Program-made: the position numbers and the translations under genes
The notes under the pieces: generated by a model
Told to the model about the DNA's origin: nothing
What the model saw: only the letters and a program-made list of their open reading frames with translations
Databases searched by the model: none
NCBI RefSeq assembly: GCF_913064665.1
Contig: NZ_CAJYBT010000015.1
Location: 1-64,000, forward strand
Source of the DNA: an uncultured Thioclava sp.
GTDB taxonomy: Bacteria; Pseudomonadota; Alphaproteobacteria; Rhodobacterales; Rhodobacteraceae
Length of the DNA stretch: 64,000 bases
Direction of reading: 5' to 3'
In this document: positions 26,047 through 34,250 of the stretch, one piece after another
Numbering within the stretch: the stretch's first letter is position 1
How the letters are laid out: each line of letters begins with the position of its first letter

Positions 26047-26999
26047 GCATCTCAGTTCTTGGAGCGGGCGCTTTTGGTACCGCGCTCGCCATCAGCCTTG
26101 CCCAAAACGGCCCCGTCACGCTTTGGGCGCGCGATGGCGAGCATGCCCGCCAAATGCAGGCGACGCGAACCAACGCCCGGAGATTGCCGGGGGTGGATTT
26201 GCCCGAAAACGTTTCGATAGATGCAGACCTTTCGCTATGTCTTGCCGCTGACACGCTGCTGTTAGCGATGCCGATGCAGCAAATGGGAGATTTCCTAAAG
26301 ACCCATGCCGAAAAGCTTGGCGGCAAAACGCTGGTGTCGTGTTCGAAGGGCATTGATATCGCGACGGGCCAAGGCCCGACTGGCCTGATCCGCGCTCATT
26401 GCCCCGGCGCTCGCGCCGCCGTTCTGACAGGTCCAAGCTTTGCCGCCGATATCGCGCGTGGCCTGCCAACGGCGTTGACGCTTGCCTGCACCGATCATTC
26501 GCAGAGCTTGCAGACCGCACTTTCAACGCCAAATTTGCGCCTCTATCGCACAACGGACACGACCGGCGCAGAGCTGGGTGGAGCGTTGAAAAATGTCTAT
26601 GCCATCGCGGCGGGCACCGTGATTGGTGCAGGCCTTGGCGATTCCGCGCGCGCCGCGTTGATGACCCGCGGATTTGCCGAAATGTTGCGCTTTGCGTTGA
26701 TGTTGGGCGCGCGGGCCGAAACGCTTTCGGGCCTTTCGGGTTTCGGAGATCTGGTATTGACCTGCACCTCAAGCCAATCGCGCAATTTTAAGCTAGGCCA
26801 TGCGCTTGGTGCGAACGAACCCTTCGATCAAACGATCACGGTGGAAGGGGTAGCCACGGCCAAAGCAGTCTCTAAACTGGCGCAAAGCCGCGATATCGAG
26901 ATGCCGATCGCTGCCATGGTGACGGCCCTGACAGAACAGAAAATCAGCGTAAACGACGCGGTTCAAGCGCTGCTTGCGCGCCCTTTGAAAGAGGAATGA
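26043..26999 (+). CDS. gpsA: Glycerol-3-phosphate dehydrogenase [NAD(P)+]
   Basis: GpsA reduces dihydroxyacetone phosphate to sn-glycerol-3-phosphate for phospholipid synthesis. The 318-residue enzyme has [18 protein letters not shown] near residues 4-21 (NAD fold), LVSCSKGID near 97, [18 protein letters not shown] near 128-145 and [23 protein letters not shown] near 182-204 with the catalytic Lys. It overlaps tsaD (ATGA) and is one base from the YciI gene, so four genes to 27692 appear to be one operon. Confidence 0.96.
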   Translation: MSISVLGAGAFGTALAISLAQNGPVTLWARDGEHARQMQATRTNARRLPGVDLPENVSIDADLSLCLAADTLLLAMPMQQMGDFLKTHAEKLGGKTLVSCSKGIDIATGQGPTGLIRAHCPGARAAVLTGPSFAADIARGLPTALTLACTDHSQSLQTALSTPNLRLYRTTDTTGAELGGALKNVYAIAAGTVIGAGLGDSARAALMTRGFAEMLRFALMLGARAETLSGLSGFGDLVLTCTSSQSRNFKLGHALGANEPFDQTITVEGVATAKAVSKLAQSRDIEMPIAAMVTALTEQKISVNDAVQALLARPLKEE

Positions 27000-27000
27000 A

Positions 27001-27270
27001 ATGTATTTTGCCCTGATCTGCCGCGACAAACCCGGCGCACTCGATATTCGCAAGGAAAACCGCGACGCCCACCTCGCCTATATCGCTGAAACAGGCGTGG
27101 TGTTCATGGCCGGACCGTTCATCGAGGCGGGCGCGATGTGTGGCTCTCTCGTGATTCTCGCGCTCGACAGTCTTGAAGCCGCGCAAGACTGGGCTGCGAA
27201 TGACCCCTACGCCAAGGCCGGGCTTTTCGCCGATGTCAGCATTCAGGAATGGAAAAAGGTGGTGGGCTGA
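27001..27270 (+). CDS. YciI-like protein
   Basis: This 89-residue protein has the ferredoxin-like YciI fold: ALICRDKPGALDIRKENRDA at residues 4-23, HLAYIAETGVVFMAGPF with the conserved His, and the C-terminal NDPYAKAGLFADVSIQEW that carries the conserved Asp. The family has a His-Asp pair suggesting an enzymatic role, but none is established for this branch. It sits one base after gpsA and overlaps the EVE-domain gene by one base. Confidence 0.9.
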   Translation: MYFALICRDKPGALDIRKENRDAHLAYIAETGVVFMAGPFIEAGAMCGSLVILALDSLEAAQDWAANDPYAKAGLFADVSIQEWKKVVG

Positions 27271-27692
27271 TGCGCTACTGGCTGTTCAAATCCGAACCCA
27301 ACAAATGGTCATGGGATCAACAAGTCGCCAAGGGCGACGCGGGCGAAGAATGGGACGGAATCCGCAATTATCTGGCGCGCAACAACATGCGCGAGATGGA
27401 AATCGGCGATCGCGCCTTTTTCTATCATTCCAATATCGGCAAAGAGGTTGTCGGCATTGTCGAGGTTTGCGCCCTCAGCCATCCCGACAGCACAACGGAT
27501 GACCCGCGCTGGGACTGCGTTGATATCAAGGCGGTAAAACCGTTCAAACGCCCGGTGACGCTCGCCGAAGTCAAAGGCGATCCGCGCCTATCAGAAATGT
27601 CGCTCGTTACTTCGATGAGGCTTTCGGTGCAGCCAGTGACCGAAGAAGAGTGGAAGATCGTCTGCGATCTAGGTGGCGTGGATCCCGAATAG
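27270..27692 (+). CDS. EVE domain protein
   Basis: EVE domains are PUA-like folds thought to bind modified bases in DNA or RNA. The 140-residue product is a single EVE domain: YWLFKSEPNKWSWDQQ at residues 3-18, EWDGIRNYLARNNMREM near 32-48, GDRAFFYHSN near 52, and the C-terminal VKPFKRPVTLAEVK. ATG 27270 shares one base with the YciI stop (TGATG); a start seven codons earlier lies inside that gene. Given the CcrM methylase in the same genome, binding of methylated DNA is possible but not shown. Confidence 0.9.
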   Translation: MRYWLFKSEPNKWSWDQQVAKGDAGEEWDGIRNYLARNNMREMEIGDRAFFYHSNIGKEVVGIVEVCALSHPDSTTDDPRWDCVDIKAVKPFKRPVTLAEVKGDPRLSEMSLVTSMRLSVQPVTEEEWKIVCDLGGVDPE

Positions 27693-27704
27693 GAATCACT
27701 GACG

Positions 27705-27728
27705 CCCTCTTTGAAAAGACAAAGAGGG
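27705..27728 (+). terminator. Probable terminator of the tsaD-gpsA-yciI-EVE operon
   Basis: CCCTCTTT (27705-27712) pairs with AAAGAGGG (27721-27728) around an eight-base loop, followed by only TT. It starts 13 bases after the EVE gene stop. Confidence 0.6.
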
Positions 27729-28044
27729 TTCCGGCACCCCTACCAGAACCCTCCGTCACCCACGTGCTCCCCTAACGCACCACACGTGAAACTGTATCTC
27801 GGGTCTGGCCATCCTGGCCGGTGAGATAGGTTTACGGACAAATCCGCCTCAAGGCAAGCTTACTATCATGAAAATACAAGCAATTACAATGCGTTAACGT
27901 CAATACTTCATTAACCCTTGTGCTGCGACATCACACCACTTGTGTCGTGAAAAAGATTTTACCCCCATCAAATAGCTGGAATCGCTCGCGAATTCGTGAG
28001 CAAGTCGGCCCCGCCCTTTGCGTCACGCTCACATTCGCGTGTAA

Positions 28045-28065
28045 TGTCACATGACTGTTACATTT
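28045..28065 (+). promoter_or_regulatory. Pho box of the pst operon
   Basis: Two PhoB half-sites, TGTCAC (28045-28050) and TGTTAC (28056-28061), lie 11 bases apart, the spacing of tandem PhoB repeats. Further GTCAC copies occur at 28022-28026 and 28079-28083. A CATAAG at 28072-28077 is at the right distance to act as the -10. PhoB itself is encoded at the end of the same operon. Confidence 0.8.
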
Positions 28066-28145
28066 CCTTCGCATAAGCGTCACGCAAGCCCAATAGGACG
28101 CCAACAAGGCCGCAAAGGCCCGCAACTGAACTCTGGGAGTAACAA

Positions 28146-29177
28146 ATGAAATCCGTGACCCTCACCGCTTCCGCCCTAGCGATCCTCGCCGCTTCAGGCA
28201 GCGCAGCGCTTGCGCGCGACAACATCCAAATCGCTGGTTCGTCGACCGTACTGCCCTACGCGTCGATCGTGGCCGAGGCCTTTGGCGAAAACTTCGACTT
28301 TCCGACCCCGGTCGTAGAATCCGGTGGGTCTTCGGCCGGCCTTAAGCGCTTCTGCGAAGGCGTAGGCGAAAACACGATCGACATCGCCAACGCATCGCGC
28401 AAAATCAAAGACAAAGAGATTGCGACCTGCGCTGAAAACGGCGTGAAAGACATCATGGAAGTCCGCATCGGCTATGATGGCATCGTCTTTGCCAGCCAAA
28501 AAGATGGCCCGGACTTCACCACATTCGTGCCCGCTGACCTGTATAACGCGCTTGGCGCCAAGGTGATGAAAGACGGCAAGCTCGTCGACAACACCTACGG
28601 CAAATGGAACGAATTCAACGCGAACCTCCCCGATGCCGACATCATGGCCTTCATCCCCGGAACCAAGCACGGCACCCGTGAAGTCTTTGAAGAAAAAGTT
28701 CTCGAAGCTGGCTGCGAAGCCACCGGCGCGTTCGAAGCCTACAAGGCCGAGGGCATGGACGACAAAGCCGCCTCGAAAGCCTGCATGAAAGTGCGCGCCG
28801 ACGGCAAGGCTGTGGATATCGACGGCGACTACACCGAAACCCTCGCGCGGATCGCTTCGAATCCCAATGGGGTTGGTGTGTTCGGTCTCGCTTTCTACGA
28901 GAACAATACCGACAAGCTGAAAGTGGCAACCATGTCGGGTATCGCGCCCTCCACGGCGACCATCGCCGACGGCAGCTACCCGGTGTCGCGCCCGCTCTAC
29001 TTCTACGTCAAGAAAGCGCATATCAGCGAGATCCCCGGTCTCAAGGACTATGCTGAATTCTTCGTCTCTGACGACATGGCTGGCCCCGATGGCCCGCTGG
29101 CGCAATACGGTTTGGTGTCCGACCCGGAACTCACCAAGGTTCAAGACGCTGTCGCCAACGAAGTGACCATGAAGTAA
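28146..29177 (+). CDS. pstS: Phosphate ABC transporter substrate-binding protein
   Basis: PstS binds periplasmic phosphate for the PstCAB transporter. The 343-residue precursor has a signal peptide (residues 1-23, ending GSAALA) and then IQIAGSSTVLPYASIVAEAF, the phosphate-binding loop, with VESGGSSAGLKRFCEG near 58-73 and IPGTKHGTREVFEEKVLEA near 170-188. It is longer than short PstS proteins and has four Cys in the mature part. GGGAG precedes ATG 28146. A hairpin between pstS and pstC probably raises pstS mRNA over the membrane genes. Confidence 0.95.
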   Translation: MKSVTLTASALAILAASGSAALARDNIQIAGSSTVLPYASIVAEAFGENFDFPTPVVESGGSSAGLKRFCEGVGENTIDIANASRKIKDKEIATCAENGVKDIMEVRIGYDGIVFASQKDGPDFTTFVPADLYNALGAKVMKDGKLVDNTYGKWNEFNANLPDADIMAFIPGTKHGTREVFEEKVLEAGCEATGAFEAYKAEGMDDKAASKACMKVRADGKAVDIDGDYTETLARIASNPNGVGVFGLAFYENNTDKLKVATMSGIAPSTATIADGSYPVSRPLYFYVKKAHISEIPGLKDYAEFFVSDDMAGPDGPLAQYGLVSDPELTKVQDAVANEVTMK

Positions 29178-29206
29178 TCAAGCACTGCATCTTATGATGC
29201 GGCTCT

Positions 29207-29233
29207 GGGGGCGGCATATTTCGTCGCCCCCAC
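29207..29233 (+). terminator. Intercistronic hairpin between pstS and pstC
   Basis: TGGGGGCG (29207-29214) pairs with CGCCCCCA (29226-29233) around an 11-base loop, followed by a pyrimidine-rich CCTTCCTTTT. It may be a partial terminator or a 3' stabiliser that favours pstS expression. Confidence 0.6.
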
Positions 29234-29272
29234 CTTCCTTTTAGGACATTTTCCAAAACAAAGGCGAGGCTC

Positions 29273-30481
29273 ATGCCTGTTTTCTGGATCATCGCGATCA
29301 TGCTGGCGCTGGCTGTGACAGGCTTTGCGATGGGGCGCGCGAAAGCCCTGAGATCCGTTGGCGGGGATCGGCGCCTTTTGCATTCGCTCCCATTTTACGC
29401 AGGCGCGCTGATTGCAATGGCGAGCTTTATACCGGCCTTGATCATGTTGGTTTTACTTTTGGCTTTGCAAGCCTCAAGCCTCCTCTTGGCTGGCGCGACG
29501 ATCCTTGCGGCACTGGTCGGCTTTGCCATAAGCCTGCGCCTGATCAGCCAAGACTTTCGCGCGCGAAATGCTGTCGAAGCCGGGGTGCGCGCCCTGCTGA
29601 TTGCTGCAGCAAGCGTTGCGATTCTCACCACCGTTGGCATTGTGTTGTCGCTTATTTTCAACACGATAGAGTTTTTCGGCCTCTATCCCGCCTCAAACTT
29701 CTTCCTTGGGATGAACTGGACGCCCAGCTTTGGTGGGGGCTCTGATCTGGGCATTCTGCCGCTGATTTGGGGCACTCTTTACATCTCGTTTATCGCGCTC
29801 TTGGTCGCCGTGCCGATTGGGCTCTATGCCGCTGTTTACCTCTCGGAATATGCTTCACATCCGGTGCGCAGCATCGTCAAGCCGCTGCTCGAGGTGCTCG
29901 CGGGGATCCCGACCATCGTGTATGGTCTGTTCGCGCTGCTTACCGTTGGCCCCTTCCTGATGTCGATTTTCGGCCCCAATGGCCCGACGGCGGCGATTGC
30001 CGAAAACGGCTGGATGCATGCCGGCACCGCGGTGATGACCGCTGGCCTCGTGATGGGCATCATGTTGATCCCCTTCGTATCGTCGCTGTCTGATGACATC
30101 ATCAACGCCGTGCCGCAAAGCCTGCGCGACGGTTCATATGGCCTGGGTGCGACGAAATCTGAGACGATCAAACAAGTGATCCTGCCTGCGGCCCTTCCCG
30201 GCATCGTGGGCGCTATCCTGCTTGCCGCCTCGCGCGCCATTGGCGAGACGATGATCGTGGTGCTGGGGGCCGGGGCTGCGGCGCGTCTGTCGCTCAACCC
30301 GTTTGACGCGATGACCACCGTCACCGCCAAGATCGTCAGCCAGTTGACCGGCGACGCCGATTTCGCCTCACCCGAGGCGTTGGTGGCCTTTGCTTTGGCA
30401 ATGACCCTCTTTGTGATCACGCTTTGCCTCAACATCTTCGCGCTCTGGATCGTGCGCAAATATCGGGAGCAATACGAATGA
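29273..30481 (+). CDS. pstC: Phosphate ABC transporter permease PstC
   Basis: PstC is one of the two membrane subunits of the phosphate importer. The 402-residue product has about eight hydrophobic segments, two or three more at the N-terminus than the short E. coli-type protein. The permease core includes PLIWGTLYISFIALLVAVPI near residues 163-182, LLEVLAGIPTIVYGLFAL near 206-223, and the EAA-like loop YGLGATKSETIKQVILPAALPGI near 289-311. GGCGAGG precedes the ATG. Its stop overlaps the pstA start by four bases (ATGA). Confidence 0.94.
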   Translation: MPVFWIIAIMLALAVTGFAMGRAKALRSVGGDRRLLHSLPFYAGALIAMASFIPALIMLVLLLALQASSLLLAGATILAALVGFAISLRLISQDFRARNAVEAGVRALLIAAASVAILTTVGIVLSLIFNTIEFFGLYPASNFFLGMNWTPSFGGGSDLGILPLIWGTLYISFIALLVAVPIGLYAAVYLSEYASHPVRSIVKPLLEVLAGIPTIVYGLFALLTVGPFLMSIFGPNGPTAAIAENGWMHAGTAVMTAGLVMGIMLIPFVSSLSDDIINAVPQSLRDGSYGLGATKSETIKQVILPAALPGIVGAILLAASRAIGETMIVVLGAGAAARLSLNPFDAMTTVTAKIVSQLTGDADFASPEALVAFALAMTLFVITLCLNIFALWIVRKYREQYE

Positions 30482-31829
30482 GTGACGCGACCCATTCCGC
30501 ACCGCAGAAACCGGCCGCCCGTTCGCTGCATCAGCTAGATACGCGCACCAAACGCCGTAACGCCTCTGAGACCCGATTCAAGGTGATGGGTATCGCAGCG
30601 ATCAGTGTTGGACTGGCCTTTCTGGTGTTGCTGCTCACCACAATCATTCTCAACGGTGCGTCGGCCTTTCAACAGACTTTTATCAACGTGCCAGTCTATC
30701 TTGATCCCGCCAAGATCGACAAAAAGGGCAATCGTGACCCCGCAGATCTGAAAAAGGCGACCACGTTCACCTATGCCCCGCTGATCCAGAAGGGCTTGCT
30801 GGAAGTTGTGGAAAAGGCTGGATTAGAGACTGATCTGAGCAAAGCTAAAGAGCTCAAGAACCTGATATCGGCCTCAGCAGCGGCTCAGGTGCGTGACCAG
30901 GTGCTCGCCGATCCTGCGCTGATTGGACAAACGGTCGATTTCAAAATCCTCGCGTCCTCACGCGTCGATGGCTATCTCAAGGGCCGCGTGCATCGCGATG
31001 AAATCGCCAAGGACAAGAACATCAATGTCGCGCAGCTTGATCTGACCGACGCGCTTCTCAAAGCGGGCGTAGTTCACAAAGGCTTCAACTGGAATTTCAT
31101 ATTCGGCTCTGACGCCTCGGATTCGCGCGCCGAACAGGCGGGGCTTGGCGTGTCGATGCTGGGTTCGTTCTACATGATGCTGGTGGTTCTGGTGCTGGCT
31201 CTGCCCATTGGGGTGGCCGCTTCGATCTATCTTGAGGAATTCGCTGCGAAAAACCGCTTCACCGACTTGATCGAGGTAAATATCTCCAATCTCGCTGCAG
31301 TGCCCTCCATCGTGTTCGGTATCCTCGGCCTTGCCGTCTTCATCAGTTCGCCCATCTGCCGCAATCCGCCCCACTGGTCGGTGGTCTGGTGCTGACGCTG
31401 ATGACGTTGCCCACGATCATCATCTCGACCCGCGCTGCCCTCAAGGCGGTGCCGCCCTCGATCCGCGATGCGGCCCTGGGCGTTGGCGCGTCCAAAATGC
31501 AGTCGGTGTTCCACCACGTCCTGCCGCTCGCGATGCCCGGCGTTCTTACCGGCACGATCATTGGCTTGGCCCAGGCGCTTGGGGAAACCGCGCCGCTTTT
31601 GCTGATCGGGATGGTGGGCTATGTCGCGACAAACACCCCCGATGGCTTTATCGACGGCTTCGTATCGCCCAACTCAGCGATGCCCGCGCAGATCTATGAA
31701 TGGGCCAAGCGCGCAGACCCGGCATTTTACGAACGCGCTTGGGGCGGTATCATCATCTTGCTGGTCTTTCTGCTGAGCATGAACATCATCGCGATCATTT
31801 TGCGCCGCAAGTTTGAGCGCCGCTGGTAA
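30478..31829 (+). pseudogene. pstA: Phosphate ABC transporter permease PstA, interrupted by a -1 frameshift
   Basis: The first frame (30478-31395) gives an N-terminal membrane helix, a large periplasmic insertion (about residues 60-215, the DUF3333 type of alphaproteobacterial PstA), then permease helices to GILGLAVFI near residue 289. It then goes out of frame and stops. The second frame gives FAHLPQSAPLVGGLVLTLMT and the rest, including LGVGASKMQSVFHHVLPLAMPG, to 31829. One base is missing at about 31341-31347 (ATCAGTTCG; ATCCAGTTCG would give IQFAH). The restored protein would be about 450 residues. No slippery sequence is visible. Loss of pstA would disable uptake, so sequence error must be considered. 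Confidence 0.9.
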
Positions 31830-31841
31830 GGAGACGCAGCC

Positions 31842-32639
31842 ATGAACGACATGACATTGACGGAGAGAGCTGTGAACGCCACCGAAAACAAGATCACCGC
31901 GCGCAACGTGCAGGTCTACTATGGCGAAAACCACGCCATCAAAGATGTCGATGTCGATATTCTCGACAAGACCGTGACCGCGTTTATCGGCCCTTCAGGC
32001 TGCGGAAAATCGACCTTTCTGCGCTGCCTTAACCGGATGAACGACACGATCGACATCTGCCGGGTCACCGGGGAGATCCTGCTGGATAACGAGGATATTT
32101 ACGACCGCCGCGTCGATCCGGTGCAGTTGCGCGCCAAGGTTGGGATGGTGTTTCAAAAACCCAACCCCTTCCCGAAATCGATTTATGACAACGTGGCCTA
32201 TGGCCCCAAGATCCACGGCTTGACGCGGAACCGCGCCGAACTGGACGAGACCGTCGAGGCCTCGTTGCGCAAGGCCGCCCTTTGGAACGAGGTGAAAGAC
32301 CGCCTGACCGCGCCGGGCACCGGGCTTTCGGGCGGACAGCAGCAACGCCTGTGCATCGCGCGCGCAATTGCCACCTCACCCGAGGTGTTGCTGATGGATG
32401 AGCCCTGTTCGGCGCTTGATCCGATCGCCACGGCGCAAGTTGAAGAATTGATTGACGAGTTACGGACCAATTATTCGGTCGTCATCGTGACCCATTCGAT
32501 GCAGCAAGCTGCCCGGGTGAGTCAGAAAACCGCCTTCTTCCACCTCGGACATTTGGTGGAATACGGCGATACAGACAAAATTTTCACAAATCCCACCGAC
32601 CCCCGGACCGAAAGTTATATCACCGGCCGGATCGGCTAA
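31842..32639 (+). CDS. pstB: Phosphate ABC transporter ATP-binding protein
   Basis: PstB powers phosphate import. The 265-residue ATPase has Walker [20 protein letters not shown] near residues 49-67, Q-loop [19 protein letters not shown] near 103-121, the signature [16 protein letters not shown] near 163-178, Walker [14 protein letters not shown] near 184-196, and the H-loop His in [18 protein letters not shown]. It lies 12 bases past pstA with AAGGAG in the gap. Confidence 0.97.
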   Translation: MNDMTLTERAVNATENKITARNVQVYYGENHAIKDVDVDILDKTVTAFIGPSGCGKSTFLRCLNRMNDTIDICRVTGEILLDNEDIYDRRVDPVQLRAKVGMVFQKPNPFPKSIYDNVAYGPKIHGLTRNRAELDETVEASLRKAALWNEVKDRLTAPGTGLSGGQQQRLCIARAIATSPEVLLMDEPCSALDPIATAQVEELIDELRTNYSVVIVTHSMQQAARVSQKTAFFHLGHLVEYGDTDKIFTNPTDPRTESYITGRIG

Positions 32640-32649
32640 GGAGGCAGGC

Positions 32650-33351
32650 ATGAGCGACCATATCCTTTCCGCATTTGACCGCGACCTAGAGGCTGTTCAG
32701 GCCCTCGTCGTGAAGATGGGCGGAATCGTCGAAGAGCAGATCCTTAACAGCGCGCGCGCACTTGAGACCCGCGATGCTGATCTGGCCAAAACTGTGCGCG
32801 AACGTGATCGCGCCGTCGACCAGCTTGAAGAGAAAATCAACGAAGAGGCCGCGCGCCTGATCGCCCTGCGCGCCCCCGCCGCCCGCGATCTGCGGGTTGC
32901 GCTTTCGGTGATCAAGATTTCGGCCAGCCTTGAGCGGGTCGGCGATTACGCCAAGAATATCGCCAAGCGCTCCAAGGTTCTGCTCGACAGCCCGCCGATC
33001 AATGGCACGCCCGCCGCGATCCGGCGCATGGCACAAGCGACCGAAGCGATGCTCAAAGACGCGCTCGACAGCTATATTCAACGCGATGTCGATCTGGCCC
33101 GCGACGTGCGCACGCGCGATCTTGAAGTGGACCAGATGTATAATGCGCTGTTTCGCGAATTCCTGACCTATATGCTGGAAGACCCGCGCAACATCACACC
33201 CTGCATGCACCTGCATTTTATCGCCAAGAACATCGAGCGGATGGGTGACCATGCGACCTCGATCGCCGAGCAGGTGATTTATCTCGTCACTGGAGAGTTG
33301 CCCGATGATACTCGCCCGAAATCTTCCAGCGTGATCGAAACGGAGGTCTGA
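32650..33351 (+). CDS. phoU: Phosphate signalling protein PhoU
   Basis: PhoU links the Pst transporter to PhoR and suppresses the Pho response when phosphate is plentiful. The 233-residue all-helical protein has the two-fold repeated PhoU motif: ALRAPAARDLRVALSVIKIS and ERVGDYAKNIAKRS near residues 75-112, then HFIAKNIERMGDHATSIAEQVI near 192-213. AAGGAGG precedes the ATG 10 bases after pstB. Confidence 0.96.
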   Translation: MSDHILSAFDRDLEAVQALVVKMGGIVEEQILNSARALETRDADLAKTVRERDRAVDQLEEKINEEAARLIALRAPAARDLRVALSVIKISASLERVGDYAKNIAKRSKVLLDSPPINGTPAAIRRMAQATEAMLKDALDSYIQRDVDLARDVRTRDLEVDQMYNALFREFLTYMLEDPRNITPCMHLHFIAKNIERMGDHATSIAEQVIYLVTGELPDDTRPKSSSVIETEV

Positions 33352-33352
33352 C

Positions 33353-34045
33353 ATGGCGCCCGCCCAGCAGCCCTGTGTATTGGTGGTCGAGGACGAGTCC
33401 GCCCAGCGTGAAGTCCTGTTCTACAATCTCGATGCCGAAGGCTTTCGCGTTGTGATGGCGGAAAACGGCGACGAGGCCCTTCTGATGGTCGCCGAGGAAA
33501 AGCCCGATCTCATCGTGCTCGACTGGATGCTGCCGAATGTTTCGGGCATCGAGATTTGTCGGCGCGTCAAAGCCAATACCGAGACGCGCCACATCCCCGT
33601 CATCATGTTGTCAGCGCGCTCGGAAGAGGTGGACCGGGTGCGCGGGCTTGAAACCGGCGCGGATGATTATGTAGTAAAACCGTACTCTGTGGTCGAGCTG
33701 ATGGCCCGCGTGCGTACCCAGTTGCGTCGAACGCGCCCTGCGACGATGGGAGAGCGGCTAACTTACGACGATATCTTGCTGGATTCCGAAGAACATCGCG
33801 TCTTCAGAGACGGTAAGCCATTGAAATTAGGGCCAACTGAGTTCCGCTTGCTCTCGACCCTGATGGAGAAACCGGGTCGAGTCTGGACTCGCGATCAATT
33901 GCTGGATCGGGTCTGGGGGCGCGATATTTATGTCGATACGCGCACCATCGACGTGCATGTAGGGCGTTTGCGCAAGGCTTTGATGACTCATGGCGGCGCC
34001 GATCCTGTGCGCACTGTGCGCGGGACGGGCTATTCGCTGGGCTGA
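33353..34045 (+). CDS. phoB: Phosphate regulon response regulator
   Basis: PhoB activates the Pho regulon after phosphorylation. The 230-residue product has a receiver domain (VLVVEDESAQREVLFYNL at residues 9-26, phospho-Asp in LIVLDWMLPNVSG near 55, Thr/Ser in VIMLSAR, Lys in DYVVKPYS) and an OmpR-type DNA-binding domain (LGPTEFRLLSTLMEKPGRVW, RTIDVHVGRLRKALM, RTVRGTGYSLG). It starts two bases after phoU. The sensor gene phoR is not upstream of pstS or downstream, unlike many alphaproteobacterial pst loci. Its last 16 bases overlap a small minus-strand frame. Confidence 0.96.
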   Translation: MAPAQQPCVLVVEDESAQREVLFYNLDAEGFRVVMAENGDEALLMVAEEKPDLIVLDWMLPNVSGIEICRRVKANTETRHIPVIMLSARSEEVDRVRGLETGADDYVVKPYSVVELMARVRTQLRRTRPATMGERLTYDDILLDSEEHRVFRDGKPLKLGPTEFRLLSTLMEKPGRVWTRDQLLDRVWGRDIYVDTRTIDVHVGRLRKALMTHGGADPVRTVRGTGYSLG

Positions 34046-34206
34046 TTGGCGATAAAATCATCAACCTCGGCGCGTGTCGGTATGACATCGGCAGCGCCGG
34101 GGCGTATCACCTTGAGCACTGCCGCCGCCCCGGCCAACCCTTCCGCGAGTCCGGCGATCAGATACGCCGCATCCACCTGAAAACCAGCTTCATTTTGCAG
34201 GATCAT
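34030..34206 (-). CDS. Possible small protein between maeB and phoB
   Basis: A 58-residue minus-strand frame starts at ATG 34206 (MILQNEAGFQV) and ends at TAG 34030. A TTG at 34275 would extend it to 81 residues into the end of maeB. Codon choice looks genuine (GTG GAT GCG GCG TAT CTG ATC GCC) and the sequence LIAGLAEGLAGAAAVLKVI suggests a helix, but I know no family. It overlaps the end of phoB by 16 bases on the opposite strand. The start is uncertain and it could be the remains of a longer gene. Confidence 0.35.
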   Translation of the reverse strand: MILQNEAGFQVDAAYLIAGLAEGLAGAAAVLKVIRPGAADVIPTRAEVDDFIANQPSE

Positions 34207-34250
34207 CGCGTCGCCCGATCCCGCGCAATCGCTACGGATTGGTTCGCGCC

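Larger units (their letters stand above)
27693..28145. other. Gene-free leader region before pstS
   Basis: This 453-base gap contains a probable terminator at 27705-27728, a second overlapping hairpin (AGGGTTC 27725-27731 with GAACCCT 27746-27752), an AT-rich middle part (about 27852-27990), and the Pho box with promoter at 28045-28077. A 64-codon frame on the minus strand (27931-28125) shows no protein-like features. Whether the middle 250 bases encode a small RNA cannot be judged from sequence alone. Confidence 0.6.

Noticed and set aside
27770-27790. CACGTGAAAC resembling a parS half
   Set aside because: Only the right half matches; 10 of 16 positions agree, far from the two perfect sites.
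27894-27915. Two TTAA(C) elements suggesting a CtrA site before pstS
   Set aside because: They are 13 bases apart and not seven, so they do not fit TTAA-N7-TTAA.
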